From contig JANUWF010001813.1 in the NCBI GenBank assembly GCA_026120185.1, forward strand, positions 1,479,501-1,543,500: a stretch of DNA of 64,000 bases, in the 5' to 3' direction. Below are positions 33,580 to 47,686 of this stretch, piece after piece. The notes below the pieces were generated by a model that was not told the DNA's origin, searched no databases, and saw only the letters and a program-made list of their open reading frames with translations. The stretch is from Voacanga thouarsii. Lineage: Eukaryota > Streptophyta > Magnoliopsida > Gentianales > Apocynaceae. Position 1 is the stretch's first letter, and each line of letters starts with the position of its first letter. A program made the position numbers and the translations under genes.

Positions 33580-34839
33580 GTGAAAGGTAATCATGAACAG
33601 CAGAATGGTATGTGCCTCAAACATATTCCTTGCTCGGGTAATTTCATTAATTTGGATGAAAACGACTTCGTGGAAGCTACGGACAAGTTGGGATACTACC
33701 TTGTTGGGATGTTTGCCGGAAGATTCCCAGGCATGAAAGCAGTCTTGGACCTCACAAAACAATGGGGAGTTCAAACCAAAGTGCATTCCCACGCTACTGG
33801 ATGGCTCATCTTTCAATTCAAATCTGATAATGACAGGCAGCAGGTTCTTCGTGGAGGACCTTATGCAATATTTGGGCGCGCTTTGATGCTTAAAATAATG
33901 CCTTATGATTTTGATTTCTCTATGGCTGAAGTGAGCATCATGCCTATATGGATCACATTTCCTGCCTTGCCCCTCGGTTGCTGGAACATGACTACTTTAA
34001 GCAAAATTGCATCGGCAGTAGGTATACCGATCATGACTGATATGCTTACTGCAACTTTTGATCGCCTGTCCTATGCTCGAGTTCTTGTTGAAGTTGATGT
34101 GTCCAAGCCACTGGTGAAGTCGGTCCCTATCAGAATGCCTTCTGGTAAGATCAAACACCAGATAGTGAAATTTGAATTCGAACCTTTGTACTGTTCATGC
34201 TGCTACAAATTTGGCCACGTTACTGAGACTTGTATGGGGGAAAACATGAAAAGAAAGGAACAGCAGATGGATAACAGGACTAATGGCCTTATCAAGGGGA
34301 AAAGGGGTAAGTCGAGGTCTCTGACTAAGCCAATGTCAGCCCCGGTAAGATGAAACACAAACATGCGATCTACATCCCATGATGGGTCTGGTGAGGCAGG
34401 TGATGTAAGCAAAGACAAGGGGAAACAACCGGCCCTGAATTTGGAGCAAGGCAGTGTGCATACCAAACAGACGTTGGTGGTGAGAAATGAACAATCTAAG
34501 GACAATTCTAGTACCAATGATAGCCAAGTCCATAATGGAAATGCAGCAGTTGATGCCCCCTCTTCATCTAATGGTCCGAGAAACAAACTCCTTCACACAA
34601 GAGGCCGATCAAGAGTTAGGAGTAGGGGACGGTCTCATTGGCAGAAAAAATTAAATGTGCAACCTGGTCTTAGCCAATCATTCTCCCCGTCAAGGTTAGG
34701 AGTTTGTGTTGAGGAGGTCCCACCGAACATGGGGAATGCTGGTAAAGTGACTACTCAGGCAACAAAATTTATTTCTTCGGTATGGAAAAAATATGCCCAG
34801 CGGAGAGTGTTGACTTGGTTAGTGCCCAAAAGGCACTAG
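33580..34839 (+). pseudogene. L1 ORF1 (DUF4283 plus CCHC zinc knuckle)
   Basis: A 419-codon frame from ATG 33580 with one internal TGA at 34351-34353 (AGA TGA AAC). Residues 30-230 hold DUF4283: LGYYLVGMFAGRFPGMKAV, GWLIFQFKSDNDRQQVLRGG, DFDFSMAEVSIMPIWITFP, LVEVDVSKPLVKSVPIRMP. An intact CX2CX4HX4C zinc knuckle follows (CSCCYKFGHVTETC, about 34195). After the stop the tail is Ser/Arg-rich (RGRSRVRSRGRSHWQ). The protein would coat L1 RNA. ORF2 follows 10 bp later in another frame. Confidence 0.88.
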
Positions 34840-34849
34840 TAGGTCCACA

Positions 34850-37800
34850 ATGAGAGTATCTTGCTGGAATATTAGAGGGTTTAACATGACCCTCAAACAT
34901 CATGGGGTTCGGAGCTTTATTTCTAATCATCGTGTGGACGTTATTGGATTGTTGGAAACAAAGTTGAATGCTCTTGGAGTTGACAATATTTTACAACAAA
35001 AATTCCCTAATTGGTCGACTTTTCATAACTTGAATGAATCAGAAGGAGGCGGAGTGGTTATCCTATGGAATGATGCTAGGGTGGATGTTCAGTTACTTCA
35101 CCGCATGCCTTAAGCTATCACTGTGAGTATCATATGTAAGATTTCCCATGCTACCTATCTCTTCACCTTTATCTATGCTTACAATTCAGTTATGGCTAGA
35201 AGAAGTTTATGGGAGGATATCCAATCCTTATCTTCATCTATTTCGGATCCGTGGATTCTTATAGGCGATTTCAATACCTATTTACATATTGAGGACAAAC
35301 TTGGTGGTTCTATGCCTTCCTCTTATGATATTAGGGACTTTGCATTTCTATGTGAGGACATTGGGCTGGAGGATCTTCCTTATGTCGGATCAAGGTATAC
35401 TTAGACAAATTCTAGAGTGTGGTCCAAGATTGATAGGGTTATGGGTAATGCAACATGGTTTCACTGCCCTACACAGGCTTCTGTTGAGTTTTTCCCTATT
35501 GGATGCATTTCTGATCATAGTCTTGTTATTTGGTCTATGGTAGACAACAATGTGAGCAATGTACGTCCATTTAGGTTCCTTAATATTTGGGCTGAACATG
35601 AGTCGTTCCAGGAAATGGTTAAAGGTGTTTGGGATCAGTCGATCCTGGGCTTCCACCAGTTCATTCTGTGTCGTCGCCTGAAGATACTTAAGAGTGACTT
35701 GAGGAGACTGAATAAACGGGAATTTTCTCACCTTTCTGAACGTATTGAACAGGTAAACCAGGCTGTACTCAATACACAACAGCTATTACTTGCTGATCCT
35801 ATAGATCAAAATCTTATTGCACAATTCAAGGAATGTAAAAGATTAGCATGGTGTTTGGCAGAAGCAGAAATGAAGTTCTACCAGCAACTTGCTAAAGGAC
35901 GGTATGTAGCTCTCTCTGACAAAAATACTCATTACTTTTTCAACATTGTCAAACATAATAAAAAGAGGAACTTCATATCTTCTATCTCTATGGCGGATGG
36001 TAGAATGACCAATAGCCCACAAGCTCTTGTGGATGAATTTGTTAAATATTACAAGAAGCTTTTGGGGACTAAGGTTGATTGTAGGGGAATCAATGTGGAT
36101 TTTGTCAGAGTCGGTCCTTTGGTGCCTTAAGATATGATGGTGGACTTGGTTAGGGATGTCACTACTCAGGATATTAGATTAGCTATGTGGGATATTGGGG
36201 ATTCCAAAGCTCTTGGACCTGATGGTTACTCAGCATTATTCTTCAAGAAGTCATGGCATACGGTTGGGCAGAGTCTGTGTGATGCAGTTATGGAATTCTT
36301 TAGTTCGGGGAAACTTTTTAAACAGATTAATCACTCTATTATTACCTTGGTGCCAAAGAATGATCATGCTAATAGGGTGGATGACTATCAACCAATTTCT
36401 TGCTGTAACGTGGTTTATAAGATCATCTCTAAAATTTTGGCTGATAGACTCAAATTGGTGGTACCTCATCTGGTGGACAGTGCTCAATCTGCATTCATAC
36501 ACGACAGAGTCATAAGTGATAATATCTTTCTAGTTCAAGAACTGTTACGTATGTATAGCCACAAAAAGGTTTCTCCGCGATGTACATTGAAGGTGGATCT
36601 CAGGAAAGCCTATGATTCTGTCAGTTGGGATTTCTTATTAGATTTACTTACTGATCTTGGATTCCCCTATCCTTTTGTTAATTGGATTAAGAAATGTGTA
36701 ACCACTACCTCTTTCTTTGTTGCTATCAATGGTAATGTGCATGGCTACTTTTCTGGAGCAAAGGGTCTAAGGCAAGGAGATCCTCTTTCTCCACTGCTGT
36801 TTGTTATTTGTTTAGAATATTTCTCAAGGGTGGTCAAAGTGCATACATTAGGGACTTCATTCCATTTCCACCCCAAGTGTAAGGACTTAAGGGTCACCCA
36901 CCTTGCATTTGCGGATGACCTTATGTTGTTCGCAATGGGTGACTGTGCTTCTATCCGCATTCTCCTGGACTGCCTAGAGGAATTTAAAAGCTGTTCTGGT
37001 CTTGAAATCAATAAGGATAAGTCCAGTATTTATCTAGCAGGAATTGATCCGAGTATTCAAGAAACGATTATTGCATATATGGGCATTCCTATATTGGGAA
37101 CTTCCTTTTCGCTACCTTGGAATTCCAATCATGAATGGTAAAATTAGACTAACTTTCTTTAAACCATTGATTGATCGGATTGGATCTTACATTGGGAGAT
37201 GGTCAGCTCGCTCCCTCTCTTATGCTGGTAGACTACAGTTGATTCAATCTGTGCTCCAAGGGGTCGAATGTTTTTGGTTGTCAATTCTTCCTACTCCATC
37301 TGCAGTTATTTGTCAGTTGGAAAGGATGGCTCGGGATTTCCTGTGGGACTCTAAAAACGACTTGGTTGCTTGGGACAATGTTTGCCTTCCAAAGACTGAG
37401 GGTGGTCTGGGCTTGAGGAACTTAAAAGTTTGGAATGGGGCCCTTATGTCTAGAATCATTTGGGACATACAGGCGGAGAAGCAATCTTTGTGGGTCAAAT
37501 GAGTGGACCACTACTACTTGAAAGGTGGCTCTATTTGGGAAATTGAAAATCATAAAGATTATTCACCTTTGTTTTGCAAACTTCTGGTTATAAGAGACAT
37601 GATTGTTGAGCGTGAAGGTGAGCCTCATCATGTTGCTGATCTTCTTCATTCGTGGGGAAATTGCAATACTTCTTTCACATCTCTTACTTATGACTATTTG
37701 AGATTTACTATGCGATCTATGTATTGGGCCAATACTATATGGAAGCAGGGTTTAACGCCGAAACACTCATTCATTCTTTGGTTATGTGCCAAAGGTAGGC

Positions 37801-38213
37801 TTAAGACAAAAGATGCACTTGTGTTCAGACTTGATGACATGACATGTCCTTTGTGTAAGTCCCAGTCTGAAACGATGAACCATCTGTTCTTCAAATGCTC
37901 GGTTTCTGCTACTATCTAGAGAGTAGTAAAAGCATGGTTAAATCTTCCACAATTCTTGAACTCAGCAAAAGCTTGTCTCAGGTGGTATAAGAATGCCAAC
38001 CGGGGTACCTCCTGGATTTCAAAGGCCAAGTCTACTGCCCTGGCAGCCAGTTTTTACTACATCTGGACTACTCGGAACAAGGCAATCTTTGATGGTGTTG
38101 CCTGCCAGCCGGGGGGTATAGTCAAGAAGATTAAAACTCATGTGTATACTCTAATCTTTACGTTGTACCCTGAGGTCCAGACTAGTTTTGAGACATGTAT
38201 TGAGAACCTCTAG
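34850..38213 (+). pseudogene. L1 ORF2: endonuclease, reverse transcriptase, zf-RVT
   Basis: The frame from ATG 34850 starts with the apurinic-type endonuclease (MRVSCWNIRGFN; LLETKLNAL; GGGVVILWNDA; WILIGDFNTYL; IGCISDHSLVIW). It continues through a linker to RT (ALGPDGYSALFFKKSW; LKVDLRKAYDSVSWDFL; LRQGDPLSPLLFVI; catalytic FADDLMLF at about 36910) and the C-terminal zf-RVT region (GLTPKHSFILWLCAKGRL; CPLCKSQSETMNHLFFKC). Stops at 35111, 35402, 36128, 37500 and 37917, plus one frameshift near 37100, inactivate it. Most of these stops fit Trp or Gln codons changed by transitions (for example YT*TNSRVWSKIDR). The enzyme would nick target DNA and copy L1 RNA. Confidence 0.92.
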
Positions 38214-38317
38214 TTTGAAGTCTCCTCGACTGTAAACTAGTCATCTTTGTAAATACTTATCGATCAATATTAAACCATTTACATTTGCATCAACAAAAAA
38301 AAAAAAAAAGATGGGAA

Positions 38318-39062
38318 AGATTTAAGAAAGTAGCCCGTTTGACATAGGTGATTGTGAATATTTAAATATTGAATTTTAAAAAATAAAAAATAAAAAATAA
38401 ATTCTAAACTCTAAAATTTGAATTCAAATTAATAATTTATATTTGTAATATATTATTTTATTATAACAACAATAAAATAATAATAACAAAATAATAATAA
38501 TAATAATAATATAATAATAAGTATTTAACATATTAAAATTTCATATCTAAACTTTCACTTTAAACTTATAATAGGATTTCAGTACAATTTTAATTAATTA
38601 AGTGATAATAATATATTACATAAAACAAACAAAAGTAATGAAGCTCTTAGTACTATTTGTTGTTAAACATATTTAATTAAATATGTAATTAATTCATTAA
38701 TTTTAAGTATCAAATACAGATGGATTGACGAATGAACAAGCGATCTCAAATCTCAGTGAAATTATTTACAATATTATTAGAATTTTAGATCTTATATTTA
38801 GTCATTGTGTTTTAATGACTAATAAAATTATTACCTTTTTTTTTAAGTACTAACATGTTCCCGTCCAATATAGTGATCATCTTTTTAATAAATTTTTGTA
38901 TGAAACATTGCCATTTTTAATTCTTAAATCCTAGTTAATATTTCAATTCATGCTATTAAATATTTTAATAACAACAAAATAAAATTAGAATAATTATAAA
39001 AGGTTACTTTAGTCCCCTACAAGAATAAGAAAGAATGTTTATTTTAAATTTTAATGCTACTG

Positions 39063-39110
<48 letters not shown>

Positions 39111-39798
39111 GCGCACATATTGGCCTGTATTTGATAATGTTAAAGTTTTAATATTTAAATTTTAAATTATAAAAATTGTGGTATAAAAACTGAATTTTGA
39201 AATTTTAAAATTAAATTAATTATAATTTATTTTATATTATATTTTTTATAATTTAAATTAAATAGAAAAGAATAAAAATAAGTGAAGACTTTCACTCAAA
39301 AATTTTCAATTATTGAAAATTTATAACAAATTTTTAATATGTTTTAATCAACAAAGTAATAAAAAGAATCTTTTTTTTTTTTGGAACTGGAATAATTAAA
39401 CATTTAATATTAACTGTTATCAAACAAATATAATTAAATAAATTATGAATTAATTAATTTTAAATATTTAATTAGATTATCAAAGAAGATCTTAGTATTG
39501 AGTGCAGAAGCAGGAGTTAAAAAATTAGGATCCGATTAGTGAAAAGAAAAAAAAAATTGCAAAGAAAGAACAGTAGAATACCAGCAGGACATCATGGAAA
39601 CCGGTGAATTAATTTGATGTTGAAAATATCAACTTAATTAGTACTTGGAAAGAGGCAGTCAATATGTGAAACCCAAGGTATTAAAATCTCTTTGATTATG
39701 GGGTGTACGAAGAAGGTAGATTTTACCCTTAAAATTCTGTCAGTAAATAATAAAAAGAAAGATTTTTAATCCTTTCTCGATCTGCTTGAATCTGGAAG
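38318..39798. other. AT-rich intergenic region upstream of the HhH-GPD gene
   Basis: No coding sequence recognised. It holds a (CT)n(TA)n microsatellite at 39063-39109 and two diverged blocks starting with (G/C)CC(G/T)(T/G)TTTGA-like text at about 38331 and 39121, perhaps relics of one repeat. The last few hundred bases should contain the promoter of the following gene; no TATA box could be assigned. Confidence 0.5.
39063..39109. repeat. (CT)n(TA)n compound microsatellite
   Basis: About 16 CT units followed by about 7 TA units. Confidence 0.92.
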
Positions 39799-42529
<2,731 letters not shown>

Positions 42530-42625
42530 CGGATTTCTGATTCATCTCTTGAGAGCAAAGTTTTTATTTTTATTTTTTTCATTAGATTTTTATTTTGTCT
42601 TCAACAATGACAAGACAAATATATA

Positions 42626-42943
42626 CTCCCTCCGTCCTTGTTATCTGTCACAATTAAAAATTTTTTATGTTTCTTTTTATCTGTCACATTAAAAAAATTT
42701 TAATTGTCATTAATATTAATTTTACTGTTATACCCCTTGCATTAAATAACTTTGAAAAATAAAAGTGTAATAATTATAGAGAGAGTTGAGCAAACAAAGC
42801 AAAAAAATAGTTGTAGATAACATAAAATCTAAGGATACTTTTGAAATGTATAAATAAAGTTATATAAATTTAAAATACTAACTAATTTTTTTAAATTGTG
42901 TAAAGTAATTAATTGTGACCGATAAATAAGAATAGAGGGGTAG
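42626..42943. mobile_element. Stowaway-type MITE (318 bp)
   Basis: Left end CTCCCTCCGTCC, the classic Stowaway terminus, after TA. The right end is its degraded complement (GAATAGAGGGGTAG) followed by TA. Subterminal inverted text also matches (TTATCTGTCACAATTAA versus TTAATTGTGACCGATAA). It lies about 100 bp past the stop codon of the HhH-GPD gene, so it may sit in its 3' UTR. Confidence 0.8.
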
Positions 42944-42945
42944 TA

Positions 42946-43554
42946 AACAATCTCTGGAATAGCAAATTTTGCTCATTTTTAATTTTGGACCCAAATCCTT
43001 GAGTGAATTTTGCGTACCATTCTTGGAGAGGGTTCACTTTTTGTCCATAGCCATATCTTTTGCTTCCGTGTATAGTTTCTTACCTTTTCATATTTCCTTA
43101 CAATGTACTCCTGGTGTCCTAACGTAGTTCCAGAAGGATGATTCCTCCATTATGCTATTTCCCAATTATTACTAATGCGCTTTTAATGTAATGACAAGTG
43201 TTATGTATCCTAATTTAAGGATCGCATTAATTCTTCCTAACCCTACAGGGTTAATATTACAATTTATCAATTAGCCTACGTAGTTATATCTTGGCCCTAT
43301 TTATTTTATCATAATTAAGTCTGAATTTTATCCTTATCCTAAAATTATGGAGAAACAGGCTTAAGGAAACAAAATATCGATTCTATCATCTTCACATTGC
43401 TTTCAATTTTTTGTTCTCAACACTCCTTCCTTTCCATGTGTGTATACGTAGCACGGTAGATCAGTACTGTGACATTCAACGTTCTAGGATTTTGATTTTC
43501 AGATTTTCAAAGAAGAAAATTTAATCAAAGGTAAAAAAATATTATAAATGTACT
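42946..43554. other. Gap without recognised gene
   Basis: No ORF with domains. It may include the 3' UTR and left terminus of the CACTA element, but no CACTA-type terminal repeat was found. Confidence 0.5.
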
Positions 43555-45634
43555 TTAATCACTCAAGTCATCCTCTGATATATATTCTTCTTCTTCCATC
43601 TCTATCATGCTATATGTATTACAGTTACCTTCGTTTTCGTCTTCATCCTCATCTTCGAGTTCATTTGTATTCCTAAGTAATCCTTCTTCTTGAACATCCA
43701 ACAAATCACTTGTGCCCGTTTCACGAGCTAAGGGACCAAGATCAACAACTAATTAAATGCTCATTGCATTGTGAATATCCACCTCTTCTTGGTAAGCTTT
43801 ATCAATCACAGGTGCATCAATCACATGTCGAGCTTTTACTTTACACACAGCTAACCAATCGGATCTTGGTCTTTTGCATCCTGGATATAAGGCATAGTAC
43901 ACCTGAGATGCCTGTTGAGCTAATACAAACGGATCATATTTTGGATAGCTCCTCTTGCAATTAATATCAACAATCTTATACTCCTTATGTATTTTAACAT
44001 TGCGATTTGTTGTTTGATCAAACCAATCACATTTAAAAAGGACAACTTTTTGTGATGGATTATCAGGAAACTCTACTTCAACAATCTCTTTAAAAACCCC
44101 ATAATAATCACTCACTACTAAGTCCTTTTCACCCCCCTTAACACAAACTCTAGAATTCACTGTTTTCTTTCTTTCGACGTGTTTGTGGGTGTGAAATCTA
44201 TAGCCATTAATAATGTACCCAGTATATGTTTTTACTTTTCTCGAAGGTCCCCAAGTAAGATTCTTCAAACATATATTTGACACGTGGTTATGTGGATCGT
44301 TCAAAGCATATGAAATGTTCAGGTGGACATACATTAACTAACAACATATGTTCACGTGTAAAGAAATTTAACTGATTTTTTAAGAGCATACATAATAGCA
44401 ATGAATCTTATTTCTAATATCAACTAGAGGGAAAGCATCTCACCTAATATATGGTTGGACCTCTTCACAGTTAAGTAATATATAATTTCTTGCCACTTTG
44501 TATTCTTCATGAGAGAGGAATCGGGTTTGAATCTTTCCTAATATCTTCCCATAAATATTGCATATTGACAACGAAGCTTCATCTACTTCTCGCCTGACTA
44601 CACCTTCATCATTGTGAGCCATGGATACATGTTTTGTCCGCACATGTGCCTCAAAATAATAGGAGAAGAATGTAGATGTTTCCCCAACAAGATAAGCATT
44701 GCAAATTGACCCTTCTACTCATGCCTTGTTTTTCACCTTTAACTTTAAATGAAACAAGAACCTGGCATAATTCAAAGTATGATAATAAGTATTATGCAAT
44801 GACTACAGCTAACCGTAGCATAATTTGGAAAATGACAACTACCTCTCAAAAGGATACATCCATCTATATTGTACAGGACCACAAACCCTTGCTTCGTAAG
44901 GCAAATGAACCAAGAGATGTTCCATAACATCAAAAAAACCTAGAGGAAAAATCTTCTCTAACTTACATAGAAGAACCGGCATCTCTTGCTCCAACTTCAT
45001 CATATGAGATATAGACAATTTAGGAGCACAAATGTCCCGAAAAAATAGACTTAATTCTGTTAAAGTTCCCCAAACATTAGTTGGAAGGAATTCTCTAAGG
45101 GCAATCAGAAGTAATCTTTCTATGAAAATGTGACAATCATGGCTTTTCATGCCAGACAGCTTCAATTCATTAAAATCAACACATCTACAAAGATTCGATG
45201 CGTATCCATCTGGAAGAGTTAATCCTTTCAACCACTCAAGTAACATTTTCTTTTGTTCTACTGTCAACGTGTAACATGCCTTAGGTATTGCTATCCTCCC
45301 TTCTCCGACGTTACAAACATGTAGTTCTGGCCTATTGCAATATACTTCAACGTCACGACGGGCCTTCAGATTGTCTTTAGTCTTGTCCTTCACATCCATA
45401 ACTGTATTGAAGACATTATCGAACACATTCTTTTCATTATGCAATACGTCAACATTATGACGAACCAAATGCGTTCGCCAATAGGGAAAATCCCAAAATA
45501 TACTCCGTTTAGCCCAATTATGACTCACATATCTACCATTCGATCTCCCAAGTTCTCTTCCCGACTCTGTTATTTTCGAATACTGACAAACACTGCTCCA
45601 CAAGTCTTCCCCAGTGGGACGTAGAATAGGTTGT
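43555..45634 (-). pseudogene. CACTA transposase, C-terminal half (DUF4218, DUF4216)
   Basis: Directly after the copia insertion the frame reads PILRPTGEDLWSSVCQYSKI. It continues through RSIFWDFPYWRTHLVRHNVD, NYLD-type text and the DUF4218 region (LKSHDCHIFIERLL variant GMKSHDCHIFIERLLLIALR; VMEHLLVHLPYEARVCGPVQ; YRWMYPFER, donor near 44856). A next exon gives EGSICNAYLVGETSTFFSYY and EVQPYIR. The last gives DUF4216 (DYYGVFKEIVEVEFP; VVLFKCDWFDQTTNRNVKIH; DPFVLAQQASQVYYALYPGC) and an acidic tail (ELEDEDEDENEGN) to 43555. A TGA before EGS and a TAA at 43751 (for CAA) interrupt it. Confidence 0.88.
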
Positions 45635-47664
45635 TGATGGGAAGAAAAACAGGGGAGCATGCTCACGGGAGGAAAAAATAGAGAAGAAAAAAAAAAACAA
45701 AGGCCTTAATGGCTGCACGGAAGCGTTAAGATCATACATTTGCTTGCTTTAAACCTACTAGGTTGAGTAGGAGTGGATTGAACGACAGGAATAGCTTTGC
45801 CTTGCCCACTTGAAGAAGCTTTCGGTTGAAAACCTGCTAACCTCCTACTTCGCCTTGTTTGCATGAACGCCAAGCTTTTCAGCTCTCAGAATATGCCACT
45901 GACCAACTTCTTGTCGGTGAACACAATAGTGAAGAAGAGTGGTCTCTAATCTCCTTGGTTCACTTGCTATTGATTAGCAAAACTCCAAGGAGAAAACAAG
46001 AGAATGAAGGAGACGTGAGAGAGAGAGAGCTGCGTGAGAGAGAGAGATTGGTGAGGGAGATTAGGGTTTTTTTTCCCAGAGACTTGTTTATTGTTAGCCA
46101 AAAACTAGTTCTTAAAAAATCTGATAAACATGTCCCCCGGGATATTATATTTCAAACACCCGAATATTATCTTTAGAATAAGTTTGGCTTAACCCTAAAC
46201 TTATCCGAACCGTATCTGGAAGAAACTCTACGGTCCAAGCTATTGGACTGAAATAATATTTATTATTTTTCTTGGGCCTAAAAGGCCCAAAATAATAAAC
46301 ATTAATTATTTATTTTATGGGCTTATATAAATAACCCAATAAATAATTAATTAGTCCAAATGAACCAAAATAATTAATCTTTAATTATTTATTTATTGGG
46401 CTTACATAAATAACCCAATAAATAATTAAGCATTAATTATTTCCCCTTAGTTTAAGCCCAAGTTAATTTCCTAATTATTCAAACCGAACGTAGACCTTGA
46501 ATAATTAATTAACCAATTAAACCAGATAATTAATTTTTCTCAACTTCTATTTTTTATTTTATTTATTTATTTATTTTATTCCAGTCTAATAATAAATTAG
46601 ACATCCCGAATAAAATAAAATAAAATAAAATCCCCTTGAACTGAGACCAATTCCTCAACCCAAAATTAATTAGGACTTACGGGCTATTCCGAGGACCAAA
46701 AAGACACATCGCCTTGGCTGCTAAAATGACCAAAATACCCCTACTATATAAATAGCTGTATTTTGCATTTTAAATATTTCATAATATCACCATAAGGAAA
46801 TATTGACCCCAAGGACAATGCTGCATTAGCAAAGTCTCTGACCTACAGGTGAAATGACTAAAATACCTCTCTACACATCGCTGTACATTTAGAGAGGAAT
46901 AAGTGTACTAACACCCCTCTAAATCACATCTACCATCCTTAGGCTTCTAGTCTAATGATCCACGACTTCCTAGAGTGTTTCCGCTTTCCAAGGGAGCTAC
47001 CCTAAAGCAAACATCTGAGTCATGTTTCCCAGGGCCCTAGACATTTTAGACCATTCGGACAACCACAAGGGCGATATAGTGTAGAAACTATCTTATACAA
47101 ATCTGTCTTAACTAACTACTCATATATACCCAATACATAAGTATATTAGTTCTACCATAGAACCTCAACTACAGCATATCAAAGCATATGCTTCCAGCTT
47201 CGTCAGACCACCAACTCATACTCAAGTCGTAGAGCATTAGTCCACGCTGTATCGGTAGTAGTCTAGGTTTCTATCATCTAGTATTTTTAGAAACCACTAC
47301 TACAGGTCATGTCCTACGTATTCGAAATACACTTATGTCATGAAGTGAGTGAACTACTCACTGGCTAAAGGTAAGCCATTTCCCATTTGGAATTCATAAC
47401 ATAATAAACTAAACATGATGAGATTCCCATTCTCATCTATAGGTTAAAGAAAAATGTTTATGTGTTAAATAACCCAAGATCCATATCTCACTGTGAAAGA
47501 CCACCATTCACATGGATCACTTATTTAAACACAATGGGTTTGTTCCAAATGAAATTGTACACAAACAAAAGTAAATTCACAAAAAATTTCTGAAAATAAA
47601 TTCTTTTATTAAAATATTCGATTTCACATCAGAAACCTAGTCTAAGAGGGCATACAATCCAACA
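45635..47664 (-). repeat. 3' LTR of copia A
   Basis: 2030 bp. On the minus strand it runs TGTTGGATTGTATGCCC...CTTCCCATCA. It contains repeated GGGCTTA(T/C)ATAAATAACCC units (46318 and 46399). Confidence 0.93.
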
Positions 47665-47675
47665 ATCTCCCACTT
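47665..47675 (-). promoter_or_regulatory. Polypurine tract of copia A
   Basis: AAGTGGGAGAT on the minus strand, immediately upstream of the 3' LTR. Confidence 0.8.
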
Positions 47676-47686
47676 GCACTCTAAGA

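Larger units (their letters stand above)
33516..38307 (+). mobile_element. L1-type LINE with ORF1, ORF2 and poly(A)
   Basis: About 4.8 kb, starting just upstream of ORF1 and ending in a run of A at 38295-38309. A 10-bp direct repeat AAGATGGGAA flanks it (33506-33515 and 38308-38317), as expected of target-primed reverse transcription. The very short leader suggests 5' truncation of the UTR. Stops and one frameshift show it is inactive. The 3' UTR is under 100 bp. Confidence 0.88.

Noticed and set aside
38331..39540. Possible pair of diverged direct repeats upstream of the repair gene
   Set aside because: Similarity is limited to AT-rich words and may be chance; no termini or TSD found.
45859..46176. 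ORF present in both LTRs of copia A (also 53624-53815)
   Set aside because: Lies antisense in the LTR, is rich in GA-repeat coding (RERERER), and no protein family is recognisable.
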